Positions 34,833 through 43,089 of a stretch of 64,000 nt of DNA are shown in pieces. Each line of letters starts with the position of its first letter. Position 1 is the first letter of the stretch. Position numbers and translations under genes: made by a program. This DNA is from Nitrogeniibacter aestuarii (GTDB lineage Bacteria > Pseudomonadota > Gammaproteobacteria > Burkholderiales > Rhodocyclaceae): NCBI RefSeq assembly GCF_017309585.1, contig NZ_CP071321.1, positions 806,001-870,000 of the forward strand, read 5' to 3'. Under the pieces are notes generated by a model, which was not told where the DNA came from, made no database searches, and saw nothing but the letters and a program-made list of their open reading frames with translations.

Positions 34833-35756
34833 ATGAACGAGCTACGTGCGGACGATTTGAATAAATGTGGTTCGAACTCGGCGTCAAATACGATTGAGCA
34901 GTTGGCGCACAGACGATTTGGGCGCGAGAGATCAATTGGCGCGATTTTGGTGGACGCCGGAAAGATAAGGGCGGAGGACGCTGAACAAATTATTCGATTT
35001 CAGCAGCAGGAAAACCTTCGATTCGGGGATGCCGCGAAGAAGCTCGGATTCATAACAGACGCGGATATTGCTCAAGCCTTGGCGCGACAGTTTGATTATC
35101 CCTATCTCACGAAGGGCGAGAGCAGTGTATCCGCGGAAGTGATGGCAGCATATAACCCATTCGCAGCACCTGTTGAGGCGCTTCGCGCACTGAGAAGCCA
35201 GTTGATGATTCGCTGGTTCGATACAGACCAAGAGCGACGGACGTTAGCTATCACAAGTCCTGAGCGAGGGGAAGGTCGATCGTGGATAACGGCAAACCTG
35301 GGAGTCGTCTTTTCGCAACTTGGCGAGCGAACACTGATTGTGGATGCTGATCTGCGGCACCCGCGTCAGCACCTTCTGTTCGGCGTCGAGAATCGGTCAG
35401 GGCTGTCGTCAGCTTTGTCTGGACGGGAAGCAACTTCAGCCTTGCAACGTGTGCCTTCTCTGATGGATCTCTCCATTCTGCCTGCCGGCGCAGTGCCGCC
35501 TAATCCGCAAGAATTACTGTCCCGGCCGGCTTTCTCTGGCTTGCTCGAACAGCTAAGTAAGAATTTCGACGTGATTCTAATTGATACGCCAGCAAGTACT
35601 CAGTTTGCAGATGCTTACGCCGTTGCTGTTCGCGCGAGTGGAGCGCTTGTCGTTGCGCGTAAGAATGCAAGTCGCTTGGGGCTGCTTCGGAGCTTCGCTG
35701 ATGCACTCAGACAATCGTCTGTCGAGGTTGTGGGAACGGTGCTGAACGAGCGGTAA
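34833..35756 (+). CDS. epsG: EpsG bacterial tyrosine-kinase-like ATPase with N-terminal MshEN-like domain
   Basis: This 307-residue cytoplasmic partner of EpsF has two parts. Residues ~32-100 look like an MshEN module: two related stretches, SIGAILVDAGKIRAEDAEQI and RFGDAAKKLGFITDADIAQA. Residues ~115-300 are a BY-kinase/ParA-type ATPase with P-loop region SPERGEGRSW (Arg where most have Lys), Walker A' LIVDADLRHPRQ and Walker B VILIDTPAS. No tyrosine cluster is present at the C-terminus (it ends VVGTVLNER). The ATG at 34833 has AGGTGA upstream; in-frame ATGs at 34794 and 34812 are possible. Confidence 0.85.
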   Translation: MNELRADDLNKCGSNSASNTIEQLAHRRFGRERSIGAILVDAGKIRAEDAEQIIRFQQQENLRFGDAAKKLGFITDADIAQALARQFDYPYLTKGESSVSAEVMAAYNPFAAPVEALRALRSQLMIRWFDTDQERRTLAITSPERGEGRSWITANLGVVFSQLGERTLIVDADLRHPRQHLLFGVENRSGLSSALSGREATSALQRVPSLMDLSILPAGAVPPNPQELLSRPAFSGLLEQLSKNFDVILIDTPASTQFADAYAVAVRASGALVVARKNASRLGLLRSFADALRQSSVEVVGTVLNER

Positions 35757-35775
35757 ACTCGGTGAGCATAAGAAT

Positions 35776-36708
35776 ATGATTTCAGTTGACGGCGTCACGA
35801 TGAGAAATGGCGGCAACCGCTCGCGATATGAAGGGGGTGGTCTTTTTCCGTGGCTGCTCATTCTATTGGGTTTTGGCGCAACCTATTTACCTACGTTTAT
35901 TGACCTTTCTCGTACCTTATGGAGTACGGATCAAAACGCACACGGCCCAATTGTCTTGGCTGTCGCTATTTGGTTCTTCTATTTCAAGGGGCGCTTAATT
36001 AGCGCAGATCCTGATGTCAAAATTTCGCCTGCACCACTGTTGGGGTGGCCCGTACTTTTGGTGGGCCTCTTGCTCTACGTCGTCGGTCGTTCTCAGGAAT
36101 TTTATCTGTTTGAAGCGGGTTCATTAATTCCGGTTCTTGTCGGTGTCGTTCTACTGTTTTTCGGCACGCAAGTACTTAGACGTTTGTGGTTCGCATTCTT
36201 TTTCCTCTTTTTCATGGTGCCGTTGCCAGGTTCTGTCATCGATGCCATGACACAGCCAATGAAAGTCGCAGTCTCTTGGGGTTCGGAGCACCTTCTCTAT
36301 GCGCTCGGCTATCCCATTGCTAGAAATGGAGTTGTCCTCATGGTTGGCCAGTATCAGTTGCTTGTCGCTGATGCTTGTGCTGGTCTGAATTCTCTCTTCA
36401 CACTCGAGGCACTAGGTCTCTTGTATTTAAACGTTGTGCGCCATGAATCGATGAAGAGAAATGCCGTTCTGGCGGCCTTAATCGTTCCCATTAGTTTTAC
36501 ATCAAACGTAATTCGTGTGGTCACGCTGGCTTTGATCACCTATTACTTGGGGGATGAAGCAGGCCAAGGGTTCTTGCACGGTTTTTCGGGCATGGTCCTC
36601 TTTATTACAGCACTTCTTCTCATTATCGGGGTCGATAGCTTGCTACAAGTGATCATGGATTATCGGAAGCGGCGTCAAGCGTTAAATCAGTCGCGGGCTG
36701 CAACATGA
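35776..36708 (+). CDS. xrtB: Exosortase B (XrtB)
   Basis: This 310-residue inner-membrane transpeptidase-like protease has about eight helices. The exosortase triad is visible: Cys201 in VADACAGLNSLF, Arg247 in SNVIRVVTL and His268 in GFLHGFSGMV. Exosortases cut PEP-CTERM proteins at the sorting motif and deliver them to the surface. The setting between epsG and epsI is the standard exosortase-B locus. Two PEP-CTERM proteins are in this window, at 19.4-20.3 kb and 57.6-58.4 kb. The end overlaps epsI by 4 bases. Confidence 0.92.
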   Translation: MISVDGVTMRNGGNRSRYEGGGLFPWLLILLGFGATYLPTFIDLSRTLWSTDQNAHGPIVLAVAIWFFYFKGRLISADPDVKISPAPLLGWPVLLVGLLLYVVGRSQEFYLFEAGSLIPVLVGVVLLFFGTQVLRRLWFAFFFLFFMVPLPGSVIDAMTQPMKVAVSWGSEHLLYALGYPIARNGVVLMVGQYQLLVADACAGLNSLFTLEALGLLYLNVVRHESMKRNAVLAALIVPISFTSNVIRVVTLALITYYLGDEAGQGFLHGFSGMVLFITALLLIIGVDSLLQVIMDYRKRRQALNQSRAAT

Positions 36709-37421
36709 TGACGCTGCGCCTACCCAGTATTCCCCTGTGGCCCGCCGTATTCGTGGCTGTGGCGCTCATGTTGTCTGCAGCCATGTCATTTATCGCGACG
36801 CCGCAGAGCGTCGGGGTTATGAATGAACCAAGCCTTGAAGATGTCGTTCCGAAAGCATTTGCTGGCTGGACAGAGAAGCCTTCAACTGCAATGCAAGTGA
36901 GTCTCTCTACTGGCGATGGTACAAGCATGTATCAACCGTACGATCAGACGGTGATGCGCGTATACGAAAACGAAAAGGGAGAGACGGTCTTTCTTGCCTT
37001 GGCGTGGGGACGGGAGCAGCGTCAAGAGGTAAAGATTCACCGCCCCGACCTCTGTTACGTGGCGCAGGGCTTCAAAGTTGACAAGCTTGTGTCGCACGAA
37101 TTTCAACCCATCTCGGCTACGTCACAAAGACAGATTCTCGGAAAACACATGCTAGCGCGGCATGGATCTACGTTTGAGGCAGTCAGCTACTGGATGCGAA
37201 TTGGTTCGCTATTCAGTGAAAATGCGTTCGAAACCCGTATGCATATATTTGAACAAGGTTTCAAGGGTGAAATTCCCGATGGGATTCTCGTTCGCGCGTC
37301 GATGAGGGTGCGGGATCACGAATCTGCAGAAAGTGCGTTTCCCGTCCTCGATGAGTTCCTTCATGAGCTTGTTGAGGCGACACCTGAGAGTGCTCGGCGA
37401 ATGTTGCTTGGCAACAGCTGA
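36705..37421 (+). CDS. epsI: Exosortase B-associated protein EpsI
   Basis: This 238-residue protein has one N-terminal membrane helix (IPLWPAVFVAVALMLSAAMSF), followed by the EpsI domain with FAGWTEKPST, the AWGREQRQEVKIHRPDLCYVAQGF block containing the conserved His and Cys, and a closing FPVLDEFLHELVEAT. EpsI always travels with exosortases of this class and is needed for exopolysaccharide production, but its exact biochemical role is not established. It overlaps the xrtB stop and ends the conserved core before the variable glycan genes. Confidence 0.88.
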   Translation: MMTLRLPSIPLWPAVFVAVALMLSAAMSFIATPQSVGVMNEPSLEDVVPKAFAGWTEKPSTAMQVSLSTGDGTSMYQPYDQTVMRVYENEKGETVFLALAWGREQRQEVKIHRPDLCYVAQGFKVDKLVSHEFQPISATSQRQILGKHMLARHGSTFEAVSYWMRIGSLFSENAFETRMHIFEQGFKGEIPDGILVRASMRVRDHESAESAFPVLDEFLHELVEATPESARRMLLGNS

Positions 37422-37459
37422 GCAATGCTATTGGTCGTACACAGAGCCGAGAGGTACGC

Positions 37460-38671
37460 ATGCGGATCCTGAAGGTCAATAGCCTTTATTTTCCCTACGT
37501 TAGAGGTGGTGCCGAAGTTGTAGTGAAAACCCTCTCGGAAGGTTTGGTGGCCGCCGGCCACGATGTTGTCGTCGCATCGACCTGCGAGCCGGAAAAATAT
37601 GAGCGCGATGTCGAGCTGATCGAAGGTGTTCAGTCGATCCGCTACCCAATCAAGAACCGCTACTGGATCTATGCGCCGGACAAGAAAGGGTTGCCTGACA
37701 GGCTCCTTTGGCATTCGGCTGACGCATTCAATAAAGATGCTGCGAACGATCTTCGGTCACTCGTTGAAGAAGTTCGCCCTGACATCGTCGTTTGCCACAA
37801 CATTTCCGGGTGGTCGTCCAGTATTTGGCCCGCACTGGCTTCGATAAACGTACCTGTAGTGCAAGTGCTTCACGATTATTACAATTTATGCGTCAAAACC
37901 TCGCTGTTCAATGGTGAAAAAAGATGCGTGGGGCGATGCCTCCCGTGCCGATATTTTCGTCGTCGTCAAGAGGAGATGTCGAAAGACGTCAACGGCGTGA
38001 TCGCGGTAAGTCAAGCTGTTCTTGATCGTCATTTCGACGCAGGGTTGTTTTCGTGCGCCCAGACCAAAGCCGTTATTTACAACTCGATTTCTCAAGCGCC
38101 TATTCCAGAGTCACACCAAAGGGGCTTCTGGGACGTGCGAAGGTTCGGATTTATTGGACGTTTAGCGCCAGAGAAAGGCGTTGAAGTGATGGTTGACGCG
38201 TTTAAAGAAATCGAAGCCCGCTTTCCGGAGGCTTGCCTCTGGATCGCTGGAGACGGGGATCCCACCTATGTCGAATCACTGATTTCGCGTTCTCAATCCG
38301 AAAACATTCGCTTTCTAGGTCGGGTTAAGGCGGAAACCTTCTACCAAGACATCGATGTTCTGATTGTTCCGTCTATCTGGGACGAACCATTCGGCCTTGT
38401 CGTGGCTGAGGCGGCGGCCTACGGCGTCCCTGTAGTCGCTCATCCAGTGGGTGGCATCCCGGAAATCATAAGCTCCGGTGTGGGTATCCTCGCGAGCGAA
38501 CCCACCGTTGCTGCACTCGCGGATGCGCTCATGCGGTGTATGACTGAGCCAGAAACCCTCATCAGCGTTCGTACCCAACTGCCTGCCGTTGCGGAGCGTT
38601 TTGCGAACACGGAAGCGATGGTGATGCAACATGAAGAATTTTACCGGGAGATTCTGAATGGCCATCGCTAG
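37460..38671 (+). CDS. GT4-type glycosyltransferase
   Basis: This 403-residue GT-B glycosyltransferase adds a sugar to the lipid-linked repeat unit in the cytoplasm. The N-terminal acceptor domain (FPYVRGGAEVVVKTLSEGLV) is followed by the donor domain with GFIGRLAPEKGVEVMV, LWIAGDGDP and the EX7E motif region EPFGLVVAEAAAYGVPVV. The acceptor domain contains a cysteine cluster, CVGRCLPCRYFRRR (near residue 157), seen in a subset of GT4 enzymes and possibly a metal site. The donor sugar cannot be told. It overlaps the next gene by 14 bases. Confidence 0.85.
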   Translation: MRILKVNSLYFPYVRGGAEVVVKTLSEGLVAAGHDVVVASTCEPEKYERDVELIEGVQSIRYPIKNRYWIYAPDKKGLPDRLLWHSADAFNKDAANDLRSLVEEVRPDIVVCHNISGWSSSIWPALASINVPVVQVLHDYYNLCVKTSLFNGEKRCVGRCLPCRYFRRRQEEMSKDVNGVIAVSQAVLDRHFDAGLFSCAQTKAVIYNSISQAPIPESHQRGFWDVRRFGFIGRLAPEKGVEVMVDAFKEIEARFPEACLWIAGDGDPTYVESLISRSQSENIRFLGRVKAETFYQDIDVLIVPSIWDEPFGLVVAEAAAYGVPVVAHPVGGIPEIISSGVGILASEPTVAALADALMRCMTEPETLISVRTQLPAVAERFANTEAMVMQHEEFYREILNGHR

Positions 38672-40001
38672 TTTGGAGTATTCGGTAGTTGGAGGTGACC
38701 ACCAACGGTTCCCTCCGGTAAATCCCCCGGCTGGCGGATACCTTTCGTTTGCGACAGTCTATTTCTATGGTTACATGGTCTCGGTCGCACTTGAAGGTGT
38801 TTTGCGGTTTTTGCTGTCAAAAGCGGGTGCGGAGTCGCTTTTTTATATTCGTGACGCCTTCGCGGCGGCTGTGTTTTTCGGTTTTATTTGGATAGATTTG
38901 CTGTCGACTGGGCGAGCCAAAAAACTCGAGTTGTTTTTAATTTGGTTTTGTGCGGTCTATTTTTTCTATTCATTATTGGTTGGGCGTGGCCTTTTTTCAG
39001 CTGTTTTTTCGATAAAGATGATGATCCCGGTTGTTCTCGGTATCTCGATTGGTCTTAGGTCCGATGGGCGGCATCTTTCCTATGGGCGCATTTACTCCCT
39101 TGTCTTCTGGGTTAGTGTGGCGGGAGTTTTTGCGAATCGATTGTATGGAACATTTCCGTGGCAAGGCTATGAGTATGAGTCAGCTTTCGGTGTGATCTCT
39201 TCCTCGCGCCTTTGGTGGATGGAAGGGGGCATATCTAGGTTGGCCGGGTTTGCGCGGAGCTCGGTACATGCCGCGGCCGTCATTGGCTGCTTCGGCGCAC
39301 TGGCGCTAGCGCACAGCAAGACGCGTATCGGGTTCACGGTCGTTGCTACAGCTGCGCTGGGTGCGCTGGTCTTAACGACATCGAAAGGGATGTTGGCTGC
39401 GTTCACTTTGCTGGTGTTCTTTTGCGCGAGCGCCCTTTATTTTCGAAGGGCATTGGCGCTTAAGGTATTGTTGGTGGCCCTGCTGTTTGTTGCGATTATG
39501 CTTCCGGTGCTCTCGCTTGTCCTAGACCGTCAGGACCTTACCGACGCACCTAGGTTTTTAGGGTCGTTTGTTGCTCGGATGATTCATACTTGGCCAAACG
39601 CATTTGACGCATCTGACACTGTCTGGGAGGTGTTTTTTGGTTCTGGCTTCGGGGGAGTTGGGACTCCGATGCTAATGGGTGGCGATGCTTCCAGTTTTAA
39701 TCCCGCTGATAATTTTTTAATGTATACATACGGGCTTTTTGGTCTGTTCGGTGTCTTAACCGTTTTGTCTGTTTTTATAAAAGCTTTGCTTTTGCGTGGG
39801 AATGATTTGGCGATTCCTATATTGGCTGTTCTCTGTGCATTTATTGGCTATGGAATAACAACAAATCACGTAGAGACCCCAATAGCTATGAGCATCTTTG
39901 GTTTGGTTGCTGGATATGTGCATTCTCGAAAGAGTTCAATGAGCGCTGATGGCGGAGTAGCCGTTCAGGCTACCCCTCGTGATCGAGGGAAATTCCTATG
40001 A
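38658..40001 (+). CDS. Wzy-like O-antigen/exopolysaccharide polymerase
   Basis: This 447-residue protein has ten or more membrane helices and a periplasmic loop of about 60 residues (about 300-355) before the last helices. There is little sequence conservation, as is usual for Wzy/O-antigen ligase proteins. Short matches are FARSSVHAA and GSGFGGVGTPM, typical of the loop residues of this fold. It would join repeat units on undecaprenyl diphosphate at the periplasmic face. The gene is markedly richer in A/T and in TTT/ATT codons than the flanking genes, suggesting recent acquisition. It ends with a 4-base overlap on the sulfotransferase gene. Confidence 0.75.
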   Translation: MAIASLEYSVVGGDHQRFPPVNPPAGGYLSFATVYFYGYMVSVALEGVLRFLLSKAGAESLFYIRDAFAAAVFFGFIWIDLLSTGRAKKLELFLIWFCAVYFFYSLLVGRGLFSAVFSIKMMIPVVLGISIGLRSDGRHLSYGRIYSLVFWVSVAGVFANRLYGTFPWQGYEYESAFGVISSSRLWWMEGGISRLAGFARSSVHAAAVIGCFGALALAHSKTRIGFTVVATAALGALVLTTSKGMLAAFTLLVFFCASALYFRRALALKVLLVALLFVAIMLPVLSLVLDRQDLTDAPRFLGSFVARMIHTWPNAFDASDTVWEVFFGSGFGGVGTPMLMGGDASSFNPADNFLMYTYGLFGLFGVLTVLSVFIKALLLRGNDLAIPILAVLCAFIGYGITTNHVETPIAMSIFGLVAGYVHSRKSSMSADGGVAVQATPRDRGKFL

Positions 40002-40885
40002 AGATAATCTACGTTCTTGGGTCTGGCCGAAGCGGTTCCACCGTGCTGGAGCGCGTGATGGCAACGGCTGCCGATACTGTTGGTGTCGGTGAGTTTCATT
40101 GTTTCTGGCGTCGTCCAGCGCATGAACTTCTCTGTTCGTGCGGACAGACTTTTTCTCGATGCGAATTCTGGACAGAGGTCGTGCGGGCCTCTCGAATTTC
40201 AGAGGCAGACCTCGTCCGCTTACGCACTCTTGAGGATAGCGTGGTTCGCAACAAATTCTTGCTGCAGCAGAGGTTCTCTCTAGCTCGATTAACATCGAAC
40301 CCGCAGGTCAAGGAATTTCTCGGGTATCAGGACGTCTTGTTGGACGCAGTGTGTGCAGTGTCGGGAAAGACTACGATTATCGACAGTTCCAAGGCCGGCC
40401 CGCGCGGTTGGATCATGGCTCTCGATGACCGTGTGAGTTTTGTCCATGTAACAAGACAGGCTCAAGACGTCTTTCCGTCGTGGATGCTCCCCAAGTGGGA
40501 CAGGGTGCGTGAGGCGCCGATGAAGCAAATGTCGCTTGTCCACGCGGCCTTTGACTGGTGGCGTGTCGAACAGTCGGCGGCGATGCTACGCAAGCAGGTA
40601 GCGATACGTCATATCGATTATGCTCAGTTTGCTCACAGCCCTGAAGAGGCCTTGCTGGCGGCTCGAATCACGGGCCCCAATGGCTTGTTGGGTGAGATCC
40701 CCTGGCTCGACGGGTCGTCTGTCGAGAGCCCAACAGATTATCACTCGCTCAACGGAAATCCCGATCGGTATGATCGAGGCCCGATTCAGATTGCATTTCG
40801 AACACCTCGGCTGGAAAAACTGGGAAGGCTTGACCGCATTGGCGTGAGGCTTCTCGGTGGCCTATTGGACAAATTGTATCCATGA
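39998..40885 (+). CDS. Sulfotransferase family protein (first of two)
   Basis: This 295-residue protein begins with a P-loop-like PAPS 5'-phosphosulfate-binding motif, VLGSGRSGSTVLERVM (residues 6-21). It then shows a second conserved block, FVHVTRQAQDVFPSWM, consistent with the 3'-phosphate-binding region. A cysteine set CSCGQTFSRCEFW follows the P-loop. This is the general sulfotransferase fold, which moves sulfate from PAPS to a hydroxyl or amine, here most likely on the exopolysaccharide given the Wzy gene directly before it and the Wzx gene after. Overlaps of 4 bases at both ends indicate one operon. Confidence 0.82.
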   Translation: MKIIYVLGSGRSGSTVLERVMATAADTVGVGEFHCFWRRPAHELLCSCGQTFSRCEFWTEVVRASRISEADLVRLRTLEDSVVRNKFLLQQRFSLARLTSNPQVKEFLGYQDVLLDAVCAVSGKTTIIDSSKAGPRGWIMALDDRVSFVHVTRQAQDVFPSWMLPKWDRVREAPMKQMSLVHAAFDWWRVEQSAAMLRKQVAIRHIDYAQFAHSPEEALLAARITGPNGLLGEIPWLDGSSVESPTDYHSLNGNPDRYDRGPIQIAFRTPRLEKLGRLDRIGVRLLGGLLDKLYP

Positions 40886-41763
40886 AGAAACCTAATTTCT
40901 TTCTGGTCGGTGCGCCCAAATCCGGCACGACTTCGCTGGCCAATTGGCTTGAGGAGCACCCTGAAGTCTGCTTCTCGAAGGTCAAGGAGCCAGATTACTT
41001 CAGTACTGATTTTGTGCATCGACATGGCGACTCCTTGAACCGCTATGAGAGCTATTTCGACCACGCAACTGATCGTCATATTGCCGTGGGGGAGGGGTCG
41101 ACAGGGTACTTGCGGTCGTTTAACGCTGTCCCCAATATCCTTTCGTACAATAGTGCGGCGCGATTCATCGTTTGTCTGCGCAATCCAATGGAGATGGCCC
41201 CCTCCTGGCATGGTCAGATGTGCTATGTGGGCTATGAGAACGTTGACGACTTTTCGGCCGCCTGGCGCCTGAATGAAGCTCGTAGGTCGGGGCTTCAAGT
41301 TCCCGCATTGTGCCCGGATCCAAAGCACCTTTGTTACGACGATGTATGCAGGGTTGGATCGCAACTTGAGCGGCTTGCCGAGCGAGTCCCTTCGACCCAG
41401 CTTTTGGTGCTCTTTCAGGACGACCTCAGAGTTCGGCCAGCCGAAACCCTGAGGCGTGTTCTAGACTTCTTGGAGGTCGATTCCCGTTTTGACTGCAGCT
41501 TTACCAATGCCAACGAAGCGCGGCGTGTTCCGAAGTGGGTGTCACATGTCAGCCGCGTTGTTGTTGATTCCAAACGGCGACTCGGTATCACGGGCGGACT
41601 TGGACTGGTGAGCCTTCTCAATCGGAAGACGGCGCAGAAAGGCAAGTCGATGCCTTCTGCCGACTGTATGCGAGAAATGGCGGCCGTGTTCGCTAGCGAA
41701 ATCGACAAAGTGGAGCATCTGACCGGTCGCGATCTTGCCGATTGGCGGACGGCAATGCAATGA
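40882..41763 (+). CDS. Sulfotransferase domain protein (second of two)
   Basis: This 293-residue protein has the heparan-type sulfotransferase 5'-PSB motif FFLVGAPKSGTTSLANWL (residues 6-23) and the 3'-PB block FIVCLRNPMEMAPSWH, with the conserved Arg and Ser. KVKEPDYFSTD is a common substrate-site stretch in this class. It belongs to a different subfamily from the preceding sulfotransferase: the two share only the general motifs. A second position or sugar of the repeat unit may be sulfated. The gene overlaps the upstream gene by 4 bases. Confidence 0.86.
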   Translation: MKKPNFFLVGAPKSGTTSLANWLEEHPEVCFSKVKEPDYFSTDFVHRHGDSLNRYESYFDHATDRHIAVGEGSTGYLRSFNAVPNILSYNSAARFIVCLRNPMEMAPSWHGQMCYVGYENVDDFSAAWRLNEARRSGLQVPALCPDPKHLCYDDVCRVGSQLERLAERVPSTQLLVLFQDDLRVRPAETLRRVLDFLEVDSRFDCSFTNANEARRVPKWVSHVSRVVVDSKRRLGITGGLGLVSLLNRKTAQKGKSMPSADCMREMAAVFASEIDKVEHLTGRDLADWRTAMQ

Positions 41764-41800
41764 GGCTCAGCGATGTTGGCGTCTGTGTGGACTGGGTTGC

Positions 41801-43084
41801 ATGAGACGCGGCGAATTGCTTGGAAAGTTGGCCGTTGCGTTTGGCGCCCGGGTGATCGGTGCACTGACGGGCCTACTGATGACCGTGGTGGTGACGCGCG
41901 AGTTGCCCCAATCGATTGCTGGTCAGCTATTTCTCCTGCTGGCTGTCGTCAATCTGAGCGGCGCCTTGGCATGTTACGGCACTAATACAGGTGCATTGCG
42001 TTTTGTCGGGCGCTTTACGCAATCGAAACAGCCGCAGAAGTCTGACGACCTTCTGGTGTTTATCACACGGTTGTGCATGGCGTCGGGTGGTGCGCTCGGC
42101 CTTCTGATACTCACCGCGGACTATTTTGGCGTCTTGCCGTTTTCATTGGGTGTGGAGGGGTTCCAATCTGCTGTTGCAGTGTTTGTTGCCGTGCCTGCGT
42201 TAGCCGTGGCGCTTGTCCTGTCTCAGGCGCTGCTTGGTGTGGGGCGCCTGATGGGGTCCGTATTAACATCGTCATTCGCATTCCCCGCGTTTCTCATTCT
42301 GTGGGTGTGGCAGGGAACACTTGGAATTAGTGTGACCTCCGCCATTGCGGCGGGTGCATTCGCGGCTGTGGCCGTTGGTGTTGTCTCTTGGGGCCGGTTT
42401 CCGATTGTGCGAAATGCAAGTGCCGCCCAAGAGATCCGCGAGCTCTTGAGAACGTGCCCGTCGTTGTGGATTCTGGTTGCCTTGAACGCGGCCCAGCAGT
42501 GGGGTGGGCAGTTGCTCGTCGGGAGCCTTCTTTCGACTGAAGATGTAGCCGTATTTTCTGCCGCACTGCGGGTCACGATGGTCGTGAACTTTCTCCTCGT
42601 CGCAATGAACATGGTTGTTGCCCCCCGGTTTTCGGCTTTGCATTCGCGTGGTGACATCAACGGGCTGAAGCACCTGGCGCGCACTGTGACTTTTTTGCTT
42701 TTGCTGGCGACGCTGCCATTGGTGGTTTTGCTTGAAACTTTTTCCCACGAGGTCATGGGAATGTTTGGCGCCAAGTTTGGATCTGAAGGTGCCATCCTGA
42801 GGGTGCTTCTCATGGGGCAACTGGTGAATGCCGTCACTGGTCCAGTCGGGTTCCTGCTGACGATGAGCGGTCATGAGCGAGATGCCATGCGTGCTGCGTT
42901 TGTAGGTGTTGTCGCCGGATTCACTCTTGCGGTGATGCTGTCCTTTCAACTTGGCTTGACCGGAGTTTGTGCCGGTCTCAGCCTGGGTATCGCGATTCAG
43001 AATGTCCTGACGGCCTGGGCGGTTCGTCGTCGCCTCGGGTTCTGGTCGATGTTTGGTATCCCGGGCTTCCTCAGCAGGGCGTAG
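41801..43084 (+). CDS. Wzx-like oligosaccharide flippase
   Basis: This 427-residue protein has about twelve hydrophobic segments across its length and the MOP/Wzx pattern: GELLGKLAVAFGARVIGALTGLLMTVVVTREL at the start, and a middle stretch WGGQLLVGSLLSTEDVAVFSAALRV typical of flippases of this superfamily. It would move the undecaprenyl-linked repeat unit across the inner membrane. The ATG at 41801 is preferred, after the sulfotransferase stop; an upstream ATG at 41735 lies inside that gene. Confidence 0.85.
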   Translation: MRRGELLGKLAVAFGARVIGALTGLLMTVVVTRELPQSIAGQLFLLLAVVNLSGALACYGTNTGALRFVGRFTQSKQPQKSDDLLVFITRLCMASGGALGLLILTADYFGVLPFSLGVEGFQSAVAVFVAVPALAVALVLSQALLGVGRLMGSVLTSSFAFPAFLILWVWQGTLGISVTSAIAAGAFAAVAVGVVSWGRFPIVRNASAAQEIRELLRTCPSLWILVALNAAQQWGGQLLVGSLLSTEDVAVFSAALRVTMVVNFLLVAMNMVVAPRFSALHSRGDINGLKHLARTVTFLLLLATLPLVVLLETFSHEVMGMFGAKFGSEGAILRVLLMGQLVNAVTGPVGFLLTMSGHERDAMRAAFVGVVAGFTLAVMLSFQLGLTGVCAGLSLGIAIQNVLTAWAVRRRLGFWSMFGIPGFLSRA

Positions 43085-43089
43085 TCACA

